DNA of 64,000 bases from Mortierella sp. BCC40632 (GCA_011634665.1 WAEK01000001.1:227001-291000), one strand, 5' to 3'. Shown: positions 48,137 through 59,525, counted from the first letter of the stretch. Made by a program: numbers and translations. The notes: generated by a model from the sequence alone, not told the origin.

Positions 48137-48580
48137 AGAGTAACGCCATCCATGGCTCGATGGAGGAAAAGCTATCATAAAAAAAAAAAAAAAAAAAAAA
48201 AAGAGGTAAAGACGTCTATTTCATTCTATGTATATATATATATATATATATTTATTTGGAAGAGAGACCAATTCTACCTAACACAAAGGTGTTGGGGATG
48301 ATTCACGCTTTTTTTTGCTTTGTAACTTATCTTGACATGATTTAGACCACCTTAAATTGAATACAATTTGACCCGCACATTCAAATGTGGAAAGAAGAAG
48401 GGGGGGAGGGGAGGGGCACCTTTACATTTTTTTTTTTTTTTTTTTTTTTTATTCTCCTCGCCTCCATTTTTTTCTTATATATATATAAGACTAACTTTAC
48501 CAACAAGCCAACAAAGGTCAACCAAAGTGTCATAACAATCAATTAGACCTCTGAGATTCTAGATAGCGCTAATAGGCTAC
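48137..48580. other. Convergent 3' spacer
   Basis: About 440 bases with an A23 run (48179-48201), a TA tract (48232-48250), a T22 run (48428-48449) and another short TA tract near 48478. No gene. Confidence 0.55.
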
Positions 48581-50939
48581 TTAAAAGAGTTGAGAAGAAG
48601 GACCTGATTCTTCATAAAGCCATCCACGCAAATTATTAGCCTTGGCCAGCTTGGTCACAGCATAGAGGGTAGCCTGGGACATGACTCGAATGGCTTCTTT
48701 GCTGATGTTGTCAATGTTGTCGCAGCTGTAGGGAAAGCGGTATCAGGGTTTGAGTCTTTTCCAAAAAAAAGCTTGGTTCTTATGGCTCAACCAAGAAAAG
48801 ACACAGAGTCTATCTTACCTTTGATGATAACAGGGATCAAGAGGAGCACCAGCAAATCCACCGTACCGTTTGCGTTGTTCGACCGATTTCTGTTCATCCG
48901 CTCCTGTCAACACACCACCCGCTGGAATACCCTCCAGCAAGAACGGGAGAAAATCTGAACCAGCATCCATGGGTGTGAGCTCAAAGTCATGTCGGTAGAC
49001 ATCGAAAAACTGTGCAAAGAGACCTTCGATCTTGACTGAGGGCTGAATCAAAGGCTTGGGTGCTGTAGTTCCGTTGTGAACCTGTTGTTGGCAAAACAGT
49101 CGCAAAGCTCGGGTAGTCGATTAGTGAATTGAGCTTCATATATATATACACATATCAAAAGCCAGAGGAGGCATCGAGAACCAGGTCGTCCTTCCCAAAG
49201 AGATCACTTACGAAAGGCACATAGTTTGGACTGGCAAGCATATCCAAGTTCAAATTCAGGGCTATTTCCTTCTTCCTACCCTCTGCCACGAGTTGCCTCA
49301 CGTAATGTCTCGATCCTAACAAGCCAATTTCTTCTGCTCCCCACCAAGCAAAGATGACCCTGCTCTTGAGTGGGAATCGATATTTGGCCATTATTAGAGC
49401 AATCTCCAGATTCACACTGGATCCTGACCCATTATCAACCAAACCGGGACCCTCAGGAACAGAGTCAAGATGGGATCCGACAATAATTGTGTCCTGATCA
49501 TTGCCATCCTTGGTAGTACACAAGACATTTCGAGTGGTTTCCACAGAATGGGAATTGCGAGTTCGGAGGTCGATCAAGACAGTGGACTCGTGTTGGATCA
49601 AGTTGGTACCAATGGCGTATGTGACTGAGAGGACTGGGATGTTGATCAAAGGATCACCTTCCTTCCAAGGGATGATACGCATCCGGCTATAAATGAGACC
49701 CACCTGCTTTGCCTGGTTATAAAAGATCACGCCACTTGCCCCTGCCTATAGAGAGAGAGAAAAAAGAGCAAAAAGACATGTCAACATCGTAAACGCCAAG
49801 CAGTTGCACTGCAGGAAATATCAAGAGGTTGACCCATACCTTTTCGGCGTTGTAGGCTGCTGTCCAATAGTCGCACTGAGGTTCACTGTCATCTCTAGCC
49901 TCGATGACAGCAATCTTTCCTGCAACATTGTGATGGTCCCTGGGTCGACAGCCGTGATTCGACACATGATGAATACGCTTCTCCCTAAACGTTGCAGAGG
50001 GTCCTCCAGATCTAAAGACTACAAAAAGTCAAACTAGGCATTAGGTAGTGTTCAAATGGAGCAAGCAACAGCAACAATAACAACAACAACAATAATAAAG
50101 AGAGCACACACTAGATCCTTGTTACCTCTAAAGTCACTCATGTGCTGATAATCGACTCGCTCTTGAGTTCCAGATCCAGGAAGGTTCAAAACACTTGATA
50201 ACTCTGGGACCTCAAGCTCTTCCCATACAGGGACTTTGAATTCTTGGATACTCACTTCACAATATCCAGAAGCACCCGCTATAAGCTGGTCCCTAACATA
50301 CTCAGCTGAAGCGTTGTAACCATTGACCACGGATCTTGAATGATTGTGTTCGCGTGCAATTTTGTCAAGTTCTTGGAGGTGATTCAGAATGGATGACACT
50401 TTCAGGCGACCAGAGAGCGGAAAGTCGTGTGGGTCGTTGATTGGATGATCAGCTGCAGTTATTCAAGTCATTCACAAGAAAAAGAAAAAAAGAAAAGAAA
50501 GAGAGAAAGAAAGAAAGGAGCAGGCATTCTTTGCCGTGGTTAAACAAGAAGCTAATTTTATAGCTTCGTCTTTCAATGAAGCAACAAAAGAATGTTCTTG
50601 GCCAAAAAGCTTGAAAGAAGAACTGACCCCGGTACGGCTCAACAAACACAATCAACAGAATCACAGCAATGATGAAAATGACAAGGGTTACTAATCCACA
50701 TGGAAGCGCCTTGCGGACCCTTGATCTCCACTCTTCTTCTTCTGGTGATGGGACACCTATTGGAAAGTGCGGTGCGTCTGCTAGAGTAGACGATATCCTT
50801 CATGTCAGCTTTTCTATTTTTCTTTTTTTTCTTTCTTGCACTCAAATGGGGTCAAATTGTCTTTTGTGGTAAAGCACGACGGATTACTTCCGTTGCCACT
50901 GGATAGTAGTGGTTGACGCTCTTGCGAAGGGTCTGCCAT
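48581..50939 (-). CDS. Membrane-anchored M28-family aminopeptidase with PA domain, 553 aa
   Basis: Zn-dependent exopeptidase, probably vacuolar or secretory. Exons 50888-50939, 50628-50780, 50110-50452, 49840-50011, 49212-49745, 48819-49081 and 48581-48725. A short cytosolic tail with ERQPLLSS (LL vacuolar-sorting-like) precedes one membrane helix (CGLVTLVIFIIAVILLIVFV), giving a type II protein. Then the M28 N-terminal part, PA insert (NHGCRPRDHHNVAGKIAVI; AGASGVIFYNQ) and the catalytic domain with metal ligands in GSHLDSVP, GLVDNGSGSS, WWGAEEIGLLGS, NLNLDML and CYHQSCDN. The exon 3 donor is weak: reading through to GT|GTGTGC at 50110 restores frame into exon 4, whereas the nearer canonical GTAACA does not. 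Looks like yeast Ape3-type or membrane-anchored M28 enzymes; substrate unknown. Confidence 0.88.
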
Positions 50940-51870
50940 AGTCAGGTAAGTTTGTCCTTGGTATTTGGGTTCGTGAGACAGAGTCGCTTAACTCTAGTCC
51001 AGGACGGTGTTCTTCTTTTTTTTTCTCGATGACCTTTGTGCAATTCCTTTTGAATGTGTGTTTGAAGTAGTGGTGAATGGCAGTCGAGGTGGAATGAAAT
51101 GACACGCGTAAATGAATTCAACAGGAAAAGAGAGGGAAGGACCTTTGTGGGAGGAAAAAAAAAAAAAAAAAAGAGACAACCCAACCCGCGCTCCTCCTCC
51201 TCCTTCCTGTTCCCAGCAGGACTGCGCTTGAGAGTCCCCGTGCGCTGTTCTTTCCTCACGACTCGTTACACCGTCCCTCACCTTGTCTCGCTCAGACACA
51301 CTCACTCCTTGAGGCACAACCCGGAACTGCCCACAACTACTTACTACCACACCCCAACACTTCTCTCCAATAGATATAGGCGTGTATCGTAACTAAATCC
51401 CGATTGCAGAACAGCTCGCCCTTCAAGCAAAGTTTCACTCTAAACAATGCTTGGAAAGAGATCTAGGATCTTTTTTCGCCTTGCTCGGTTCGGCAAGGCT
51501 CTCTTGAACGATAGATTTGAGGTTACCCCACTTGTCCAAGTAGTGTTCTCCAATGCCACATACATGCGAAATAGAGTGGAGAACCAGAAGTATGTATCTA
51601 TTGGGACTTGTTCCTTAACAGAAATTTAGAGCTGATCTAATCCATGAGGTATCCAAGTCACCACATTCAACTATCTCATTCTTCCGAGCGATTATCGATC
51701 AAGTTGGTCCGTTATTCTCTCTTGGCTGCAAATAATGACCTCAGTCAGAGACATCGTTGAACAATATTCGCCATTTCCTTGATCGTCCCAGTATTTTTTT
51801 TTTTTTTTTTTTTTTTTGTTTATTGTTGTTGATTATCTCGATTCGTTTTTTTTTTCTTTTCTGTCATTCT
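50940..51870. other. Upstream region of the M28 peptidase gene
   Basis: About 0.9 kb containing an A17 run (51154-51171), GC-balanced promoter-like DNA, a possible tiny plus-strand gene (listed separately) and a T22 run near 51794-51817. Confidence 0.4.
51447..51629 (+). CDS. Possible small protein, 60 aa
   Basis: A short frame that reads like coding sequence: a basic start (MLGKRSRIFFRLARFGKALL) that could be an amphipathic mitochondrial or membrane-binding helix, then FEVTPLVQVVFSNATYMRNR. It has no simple repeats, unlike other short frames in spacers. A GTATGT donor at 51591 followed by an AACAG acceptor offers a spliced alternative of about 53 residues. No family recognised; could be chance. 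Confidence 0.28.
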   Translation: MLGKRSRIFFRLARFGKALLNDRFEVTPLVQVVFSNATYMRNRVENQKYVSIGTCSLTEI

Positions 51871-52716
51871 CTAGTCCTTCTCGAGGTTAATGGCGTTGCC
51901 AAAGCGAGCGTAAAGAACCTTCTTGAGCTCATCCATCTTTTCGACCGCCTCGTCCATCTGAGACTTCAGATCCTCAATCTCCTTGTCCAGTTCTTCCTGT
52001 GATGCTGAGATCCGTTCCTGAGCTGCCTCTAGTGAAAGGGATATGAATGCATCGCCAATGCGGTACCTAATTCAGATAGAAACAACAACAACAATAACAA
52101 AAGAGTTATTGCGATGTTAAGAGGGTTCCTGATAATGTGGCACTTTTTGATTGTCTCTCTCGCTCTCTCTTTTTTTTACCTGACAGGCTCATCTTCATCG
52201 GCCAGCTCAAGTTCTGAGGCCAAGTCGTCGAGATACTCCTTCTCGGTCTGTAAGATTTAATAGAGATAAAAAAGAAAAGAAAAGAAAAGAGTTGAACGCT
52301 TAGTAAAAACAGAGAATGACCAAATAGGGCCTTGATGCCGTCAAAAAAAGAAAGAAGGAAAAAGGACTGAAAAAGACCAAACGCAACATGCCTTCTTAGT
52401 TTCATATGTCTCCTCCAGGTCCTGTAGTTTGGCATTATATTTGCTAAAGGAGTTGATGTTTTCCTGGTCCTTCCAAGAGACGTGGATATCGCCTTCTTCC
52501 TGGTCGTTCTCGAGCTATAGTCGCGCGAAAGAAGGTAAAAAAAAAAAAAAAGTGGGAGCAAGAGGAGCAGATTAGGTTTTCTTGTTCGATGTGCACTGAA
52601 TGGAGGAGGTCATGCAGTGCTGTCCTGAATAGAGCCAAAGGAAAATAGAGCATGAGGGAAAGAGCATTGGGTAGGGAGATGCGATCAGTCCGAGAATGGG
52701 AACATACCATACGCAT
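51871..52716 (-). CDS. PFD4: Prefoldin subunit 4 (beta-type), 131 aa
   Basis: Subunit of the hexameric prefoldin cochaperone that hands unfolded actin and tubulin to CCT. Exons 52708-52716 (MRM), 52392-52514, 52180-52247 and 51871-52066. Phases match only if the second intron uses a GC donor (AAG|GCATGT), which joins YETKK to TEKEYL. The protein has the beta-prefoldin layout: N-terminal coiled coil (VSWKDQENINSFSKYNAKLQ), central hairpin (DEDEPVRYRIGDAFI) and C-terminal coiled coil ending in the diagnostic LYARFGNAINLEKD. Length matches the family (about 130). It is divergent to the Derlin gene. Confidence 0.93.
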
Positions 52717-52960
52717 GATGAAGAGTGATCTGGTTGGTGAAGATGAAGAATGTCTCGCGCCTAAAAAGAGTCCAGGAGAAGGAAAGAGAGAGTGAACAGG
52801 AAGAGAGAGAGAGAGAGAGGGGGTGGTGGCTTTCTTCTTTCGCCTTCCTTACTCTCTCCTCCAGTCGAGCGACCGAATACGTGTCTGTGTCTGCCTCGAC
52901 GACCGACCAGGGCAAGATGATATTCTCTCTCTCTACTCCTTCTCCCACCCCCCCTTCTCT

Positions 52961-52998
<38 letters not shown>

Positions 52999-53220
52999 TC
53001 CCTTCTTCTTCTTCTTCCTCTTCCTCTTTCTATCCTTATTATCTCATTCCTTTATTCTTTCGCAGTCAGCTCCAGTTGGTCCATTGGCCTTTCCTCTTCC
53101 AATCCAGACATCCACATAGGAAAGAGCTCCCATTTATCCACTGACCCAGGACAACTCACCTCCACCCATTAGCGCCACCATCTCTCCACCCGACCTTTTT
53201 TTTTATTATTATTATTCACC
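52717..53220. other. Divergent promoter, prefoldin 4 and Derlin
   Basis: About 500 bases with a GA tract near 52803-52820, a T33 run (52964-52996) followed by CTT repeats, and CT-rich DNA directly upstream of the Derlin start. No gene seen. Confidence 0.5.
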
Positions 53221-54316
53221 ATGGCAGAGAACGAACTTCTCACTGCCTACAAGGGGATCCCTGTCATCACTAGACTGATGCTCACTGGGGTCGTCCTCGT
53301 CTCGTTTGCAATCAAGTTGAAACTTGTACCTTACTACATGGTCCTCCTCGACTGGCCATCCATCATTTACCGCTTCCAAGTAGGTCTTCCTCTTAACTGT
53401 GTCTACTTTTCTTTCTCCTACTCTCCATATCGCACCCAGTTTAATTGGCTCTAGGAAGCGAGGAGGAAGAAGACAAAGATCTCACAAAATCAGACTCCAC
53501 TCAAAGGCGGGGCGCCAAGAGAATTGATTCCTAACAACCTTCTCGTTCTTTCGTTCCTCTCTAACCAACAGCTTCAGCGGCTCGTGACCCCATTTCTCAT
53601 CACTGGAGTGGGCTTCAATATGATGTTCGACCTCTACTTCCTGTTCACTTACGGATCACAGCTGGAGACGGCCACGTTTGCTGGCCGAACTGCCGACTTT
53701 GCTTGGTTCGTTATCTTTACTTCTCTCTCATCGACTGTAAGTGAAGATATGAGCGTGCCATTAACCTAAACCTGCTTTCACTGCACAATGGTAAACATCC
53801 ACGTCTTCTTGTATGATTATTATTTTATTACTATTATTTAACGCGTCCTGTGAGAACTCTATGACTTTTTTCTAGATCGGAGCATACTTTCTCGAAGTGT
53901 CGTATCTCTTTGAGGCAATGCTCATTGCAGTCATCTACCTCTGGTCGCGAGTCAACTCGGAGAGGATAGTATCATTCATGTTTGGCATCACATTCCCAGC
54001 CGCATACTTCCCATGGGTCTTGATCGCCTATAACTATGTTATGAGTGGAGCCATGATCCCCTGGGCCATGTTGATCGGAGCCGCCTCTGCCCACCTATAC
54101 TATTTCCTGGACACTGTCTACCCGAGCATGGGAGGACCTCGATTGATCCCGACGCCAACATTGCTCTACAGAGTCTTTCCTGCTTCAAGGGGTGGCTTCC
54201 ATGCCGGAGGTAATACCATGGGAGGACAAAGGGCGAATGCAGCGGCAGCTGCCACTGCAGCAGCAGCAAATGCCGGTGGGCATCGATGGGGCACAGGACA
54301 TCGTCTTGGGCAGTAG
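53221..54316 (+). CDS. Derlin (Der1/Dfm1-like ERAD rhomboid pseudoprotease), 254 aa
   Basis: Derlins form the ER membrane channel for retrotranslocation of misfolded proteins. Exons 53221-53379, 53572-53736 and 53876-54316; phases match. Rhomboid-like core: VITRLMLTGVV, the L1 loop, and hydrophobic segments including LITGVGFNMMFDLYFLFTYG, FAWFVIFTSLSST and AMLIAVIYLWSRVNSERIVSF, then YFPWVLIAYNYVMSG. The family GxxxG in the sixth helix (GNLVG in human Derlin-1 as remembered) is GAASA here. The tail has a Gly/Ala-rich segment and ends in HRWGTGHRLGQ, closely like the Derlin-1 SHP box that recruits Cdc48/p97. Length is typical. Confidence 0.94.
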
Positions 54317-55323
54317 TAGAAGTGATAGTAGTGGTCGTAGTAATAGAAGAAGAACCGCGCGTTCGTTGGGCATATTTACTTGCTTTTGCATAGTTCTCTC
54401 CGTTCTCTCTTTTTTCTCCCTCGTGCTCATGTATCAATTCAGTCAGTAATCGTCTTTCAGAGAGCGAGTTGAGAGCTCTTTTTTTTTTTTTTTTTGTTCC
54501 TTCCAGGAAGAGGTGGAAGAGGAAGAAGAGGAAGAAGAAGAGGCACCAAAGCCACTCTCAGTCTCTCACTCACTCTCTGCTGAGTGTGGAGAGCTCGTCT
54601 TGCGAGCGATGTGGTAAAATTAGGTCCAGTACTAACTAAGGTTTGGAGTCTCTTAATACTTTTTTTTTTTTTTTTTATACTGCTAATGTCATTTTTTTTT
54701 TTTTTTCATTTTTTCCATCATCTCGGGCGAATATTCTTCCCATTCAACAGCTCCACCTTTCTCATCCCTTCTCAACATCCTCCTTTGACCACACAATTCC
54801 TCGGCCCGGTCTTTTCATCAAAAACAGGAAGAAAAAGAAAAAGAAAAAGAAAAAGAAAAAGAAAAAGAAAAAGAAAAAGAAAAAGAAAAAGAAAAAGAAA
54901 AAGAAAGAAAAAAAAAAACTCCCACCTCTCCCATCTGGACCCTCTCCCCTCCCTTTCTCCTTGCGAACAGGCCGACTCATCTGGTTCAGAGTCCCTATAT
55001 TATCTCCAGGAATAGAACTCAGCAGACGGGGCTGTTGCTCAGCAAGCAAGCAAGCAGGGCAATCCTCACTTTGCATTTCTCGACATCCACAGGACAACAC
55101 AGCATCAAGGACTAGTTTTTTTTTTTTTTTTTCTTCTTCTTTTTGGATCAGGGTATTCGACTACAACGGCAAAGAGAGAGAAAAAAAAAAAAAAAAAAGG
55201 GGAGAAAGAAATTTCGCATCGGAACACCCTCTGCCATCATCAAGCATCTCTAAGCATCTCTAAGCATCTCTAAGCATCTCTAAGCATACCGCCACCACCA
55301 CCACCACCACCACAGCCATCATC
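54317..55323. other. Derlin-AP2 mu spacer with simple repeats
   Basis: Contains T-runs (54480-54495, 54661-54676), an AAAAAG array (54830-54918), an A18 run near 55181-55198, and directly before the AP-2 mu start a decamer array and a CCA array. Long frames here are Lys or Phe homopolymers. Confidence 0.6.
55249..55316 (+). repeat. Decamer (AAGCATCTCT)n then (CCA)n directly upstream of AP-2 mu
   Basis: Four tandem AAGCATCTCT decamers (about 55242-55283) are followed by CCGCCACCACC-type triplets up to about 8 bases before the ATG at 55324. The repeats almost certainly lie in the 5' UTR. Confidence 0.85.
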
Positions 55324-55640
55324 ATGATCAGCGCGCTGTTCATCTATAACCAAAAGGGCGAGGTTCTGATTTCGCGACTCTATCGCCAGGACTTGAAGTA
55401 AGTGGTCGTTCAACTCACTCGTACTCTCTCACTCATCCCCCAAAACCCTTCTCTCCCCTTCCCACCCAAGAAAAAAATAATAATAATAATAATAATAACG
55501 ACACAGGTGGTCATTCTCCTGGGAACAAGATATCTTGCATTATCTTTATTTTTTGAGCGATTTTAACCAAAGACGATTCTATGCAGCGAGTGCAATACAA
55601 TCCCCAAGAGAAGGATGCAGGGCAAAGAAGGGGAGGGGAG

Positions 55641-55681
<41 letters not shown>

Positions 55682-57319
55682 AGGAAGAGGCAGAAGGAGA
55701 GAAAAGAAAAGAAAAAGAAATAACGGTATTAATCCCTTGCTTTTCCCTTGACTTTGTTTAACTCGTCTATAAAATCAAGGCGTTCGATCGCTGACGTCTT
55801 TCGTATCCAGGTGATCTCGAACACAGACGTTCGCTCGCCAATCATCACCTTGGGCTCCACCTCCTTTTTCCACGTGCGACACGAGAACCTGTACATTGTC
55901 GCCATCACCAAGTGGAACGCCAACGCTGCCTTGGTCTTTGAGTTTTGTTACCGGGTCATCAACATTGGACGCTCTTACTTTGGAAAGCTGGATGAAGATG
56001 CTGTCAAGGCCAACTTTGTGCTCATCTATGAACTGCTCGATGGTGAGTTGATGACTCTGCGTTCTTTTTTTTTCTTCTACTTTCCTGGCCCCCCCTCCCC
56101 TTTTTTTTTTTTTTTTTTTTTTTTTTATGCTTGGTCACTAACGATCCTTGTATCGCTGCATGGCTCTATATGTGCGTGGGACAATGGCAAACAGAGGTTC
56201 TGGACTTTGGATACCCCCAGAACAGTGAGGCAGACACGCTCAAGATGTACATCACCACAGAGAGTGTCAAATCCGAACGAGCCATCATGGAGGAATCATC
56301 CAAGATCACGATCCAAGCTACGGGTGCAACCTCATGGCGTCGATCGGATGTTCGATACCGCAAGAATGAAGCCTTTGTGGATGTGGTCGAATCCGTGAAC
56401 TTGTTGTTGAGTACTCAGGGCAATGTGCTTCGAGCGGATGTGGCAGGTCAGATCTTGATGAGGGCCTACCTTTCGGGCACACCCGAGTGTAAGTTTGGAT
56501 TGAACGATCGGGTGTTGCTGGAGAAGGATGCTGTGAACAGGAGCACGGGAGGCTCGCATAGACGATCACCCAACACGGTCGAGATTGATGATTGCCAGTT
56601 CCATCAGTGCGTCAAGTTGGGCAAATTTGACAGTGACAGGACTATCAGCTTTATACCCCCCGATGGCGAGTTTGAGCTTATGAGGTAGGTGTTTCGATTC
56701 AACCCCACAGCAGAGGATGTGTTAACAAGGAAGGAGAGTCGTCTTGTTTTTCTTTTTCTTTTAAGGAACAGAGGAGTATCACATGCTGACATCTTGGGAT
56801 ACCCATTTTGGAACCTCATATCTGCTTAGATACCGTACCTCTGACAACATCAACCTGCCTTTCAAGGTCCATCCTGTGGTGAACGAGATTGGCAAGTCAA
56901 AGATTGAATACAAGATCATTGTCAAGGCCAACTTTTCTTCTAAATTGTATGCCAACAATGTGGTCCTCTCGATCCCAACACCTCTGAATGCTGCTGGTGT
57001 CACTTGTATGGTCTCGGCAGGAAAGGCTAAATACGTGCCTGCAGAGAACGCCATGGTCTGGAAGATCCCACGGTTCCAAGGACAATCCGAGTTTATGTTG
57101 ACGGGTGAGGTGACCTTAACAGCGATGACACACAAGAAGGCATGGTCAAGGCCACCTATTTCGATGGACTTTCAGGTACTCATGTTTACGTCGTCGGGAT
57201 TGTTGGTCCGGTTCTTGAAGGTCTTTGAGAAGAGTAACTACAAGTCTGTCAAGTGGGTCCGATACATGACCAAGGCTGGAAACTATCAGATCAGAGTAAG
57301 TCGACATTACTGTCATTGA
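55324..57319 (+). CDS. apm4: AP-2 adaptor complex subunit mu, 438 aa
   Basis: Medium chain of the clathrin adaptor AP-2, which binds YxxPhi cargo signals and PIP2 at the plasma membrane. Exons 55324-55397, 55780-56042, 56195-56684 and 56830-57319; phases match. The N-terminal longin domain begins MISALFIYNQKGEVLISRLY and includes [20 protein letters not shown]. The linker TIQATGATSWRR has the Thr equivalent to phosphorylated T156 of animal mu2. The mu-homology domain continues to KWVRYMTKAGNYQIR. Animal mu2 ends at this point with one further Cys (435 aa). Here a good donor (GTAAGT) follows immediately, but reading on adds six codons (to CH) and a stop, giving 438 aa, so the exact C-terminus is uncertain. 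A broken copy lies at 60480-60870. Confidence 0.95.
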
Positions 57320-57955
57320 GCCGTTGGAGATTGAGGTGTGGAGGTGACTGATTCATAACCTGCAAAGCATCTGCTAACCATCGAGAAAAAAAAAATTCAC
57401 TGCTTTTTGTCTCAATGATTGCTAGTTCTAAGGCTCGAACGCGTGTTTGGACAAGAGAAACAACCACAGCAACAAACAATAACAACAAAAGGAGAGTAGC
57501 GACTATTTGGGAATCTGCAACTTCAAAGTCAGCCTGGTTCTCCCCACACACACGTACCTACAAAACAAACACACATAGATAACAATTGCAACCCAAGTCT
57601 AGAGTTTTTCTAATAACAAACAAAAAAAAAGGACTCCTTCCAGGGATACGAATGCGATGACACTAGCGTGCAGGTAGTCAACCTTTCTTCACTGTCGGAG
57701 ACCTCTTCTTATCTCTCCTTCTCTTTCTTCTCTTCGTCTTCTCCTCTCAAAGATCAGCTCCATGAAAGACATTGGCAATATCGATTCACTGTTTGGTCCT
57801 CATGACCTTGCTTGTGCGAGAAGTTGGTTGATCGATCCAGAATATCCGGAAGGGAGAGAGAGACCTGGGTGCATTTCAGAGTCTTGCGTCTGAAGGATCC
57901 TTGTAGCGGAGCAAATGAAAGAGTTGGATGTGGTCTCTGACTCGACACACGCAGC
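55757..57955. repeat. Segmental duplication copy 1 (AP-2 mu to RNASEH2C remnant)
   Basis: Homologous to 60480-61580: from AP-2 mu intron 1 through exon 4, the shared 3' flank (matching stretches such as GGACAAGAGAAAC and AACAACAAAAGGAGAGT) and into RNASEH2C sequence. The match continues across intron and flank DNA, so it is a DNA-level duplication, not a retrocopy. Homology ends near 57955. Confidence 0.85.
57655..57955 (-). pseudogene. RNASEH2C remnant
   Basis: Matches the 3' half and 3' flank of the intact RNASEH2C at 61076-61575. The copy retains sequence corresponding to the last codons, then jumps at GATCG to sequence corresponding to about 61450, losing roughly 190 bases that encode the acidic segment and FTLWG motif. 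It also has indels and lacks the 5' half. No open frame survives. Confidence 0.8.
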
Positions 57956-58071
57956 AGTAGATGAACTGTGGGATGAGCTGATGACTTGCGAATATAATTT
58001 ATATGGCTAATACTTTATTTACACAAAACTGGTCTGAGAAGAGACGAGGGGGGTATGATTGGGAAGCGAGG

Positions 58072-59525
58072 CTAGCAAAAGTCAATGTTTACCAAGACTT
58101 TTGATCCCGCTGTTAATTTGACCCCTAAATCCATGACCGCAATTCCTGGGGGTATATTGGACTTCTTTGGGTTCGACAAAGAGAAGTAGATATATTTCAT
58201 ATCCGACAGGACCTGCATCTTTTCAACACATCTGTACAGTCCAGTGCCTCTAGGTGAGGGTTCCCGTAACTCGAGATTGGCCCACGGCGAGGAGTGGGTC
58301 GCAAGGAGTTCGTTTCCAGGAGTTACAACGATAGAAAACTTGATTTGCTGTTGCTTCAGACCCTTTGGTACCTCGGAGCAGTATTCGAGCTTCGTGAAGA
58401 AATGATTTATATCCACGAGTTGAATGTTAACATGTCGAAGGTCCTTGACAGTGAAGGACAGTATGCCCTGATCTTGTTCATTGGGGCTTGCAGGGAAAAG
58501 GTCGATTTCTCGGACCTTTTCTTGGCACTTGTGTTGATGAGGGTTCCGTGAAAGCCATTTTTTGCATTTATGGCAGGGATATCTTGCTTTCAAATGAATT
58601 CCTGCCACATGTCTCGAAATTGACTCCTCCTCCTCTCTTTTACATAGTCTGCACCCTTTTGATTTACCGTGAGGGTGGATCACTTTTTTGATAAACTCCT
58701 TAGTAGCCTGGTTGAAATTGTCCACCTCAGACTTGCCGGGCCCTGAGCGTTCGTACCAATACAATGGAGTGGCTACCCAATCCGGTTTCGCGAGCACCGA
58801 ACCCGCGCAACTTTGCATTGCTCTAAAAGCCTCTTGAGCGTCTGGCCGAAAGAAATTTTCGTCAAGGCAGCGAACAAAGTTTGCATACTCTATAAGCATC
58901 TTTAGGGCAGACGCTATTCGAGTCAATCGGGTCTCCGGACGACGATCGGTTTCGATTTCAAGGAACAGTTGAATTGAGGCACTCAGGTAGTCTATCATAA
59001 CTTTGAAGATCCCCTCTATTTGAAAAGAATTGGTTACCCCTGTTTTCGATAGAGGTGGCAGAAGTAGAGATGAAGTTTTTTTTTTTTTTTTTTTTTTTTG
59101 AGAACTTGCCTTGTTGCCTCCAAGGCTCATTTGATCCAGAAACATGATCAGGTCCCTGCTCTAGTCGTCACAAATAATGCGATATCCTGGTTAGTACATA
59201 GCATTGTCAAACAGCCTAGGCCAATGTAGTGGATCAGGAAAAGGGAAGGAAGGAAGGAAGGAAGGAAGGAAGGAAGGAAACGAGGAAGGAGGGAAGCAAG
59301 GAAGGATATGTGTGTGTAGGAGGAGGGAGGAGGGAGGGAGAAGGGAGGATAATTGAATGGCTAAATCTGTTTACGATTGAGAGACTCGGCCTCGGATACT
59401 TCCTGGTGGTCCAATAGTATTTGCTCGTTATTAAGGAACTTGAGCTGGGTTGCTGGAGTCTCGTTTAGCTGACAACCCCGAGACTCGTCCAGGAGGGACT
59501 TGCGGAAATTTTGTTGGAGCCTCAT
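58072..59525 (-). CDS. Zinc-finger protein paralog A, 372 aa
   Basis: Two exons: 59375-59525 and 58072-59039. The intron (GTAAAC...ACAG) joins them in phase 1, the same position and phase as in paralog B. Reading the second frame without the intron would add a Lys homopolymer from a T-run, which I reject. Layout: variable N-terminus; helical domain about 55-165 (RRPETRLTRIASALKMLIEY; FFRPDAQEAFRAMQ; YWYERSG); finger 1 CRLC-x10-H-x4-H; finger 2 PCHKC-KKW...HQHKC (C-x2-C-x8-H-x-H-x-C); a probable beta-rich C-terminal domain (WANLELREP; VMDLGVKLTAGSKVLVNI). No known family recognised. It could be a nucleic-acid or protein-binding factor; the knuckle spacing resembles no standard DNA-binding finger that I know. 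Confidence 0.75.

Noticed and set aside
54643..55263. 206-aa Lys-rich protein
   Set aside because: Product of the AAAAAG and A-run arrays.
58072..59145. Zinc-finger paralog A as a single exon with a Lys homopolymer N-terminus
   Set aside because: The two-exon model avoids the T-run and matches the intron phase and N-terminal alignment of paralog B.
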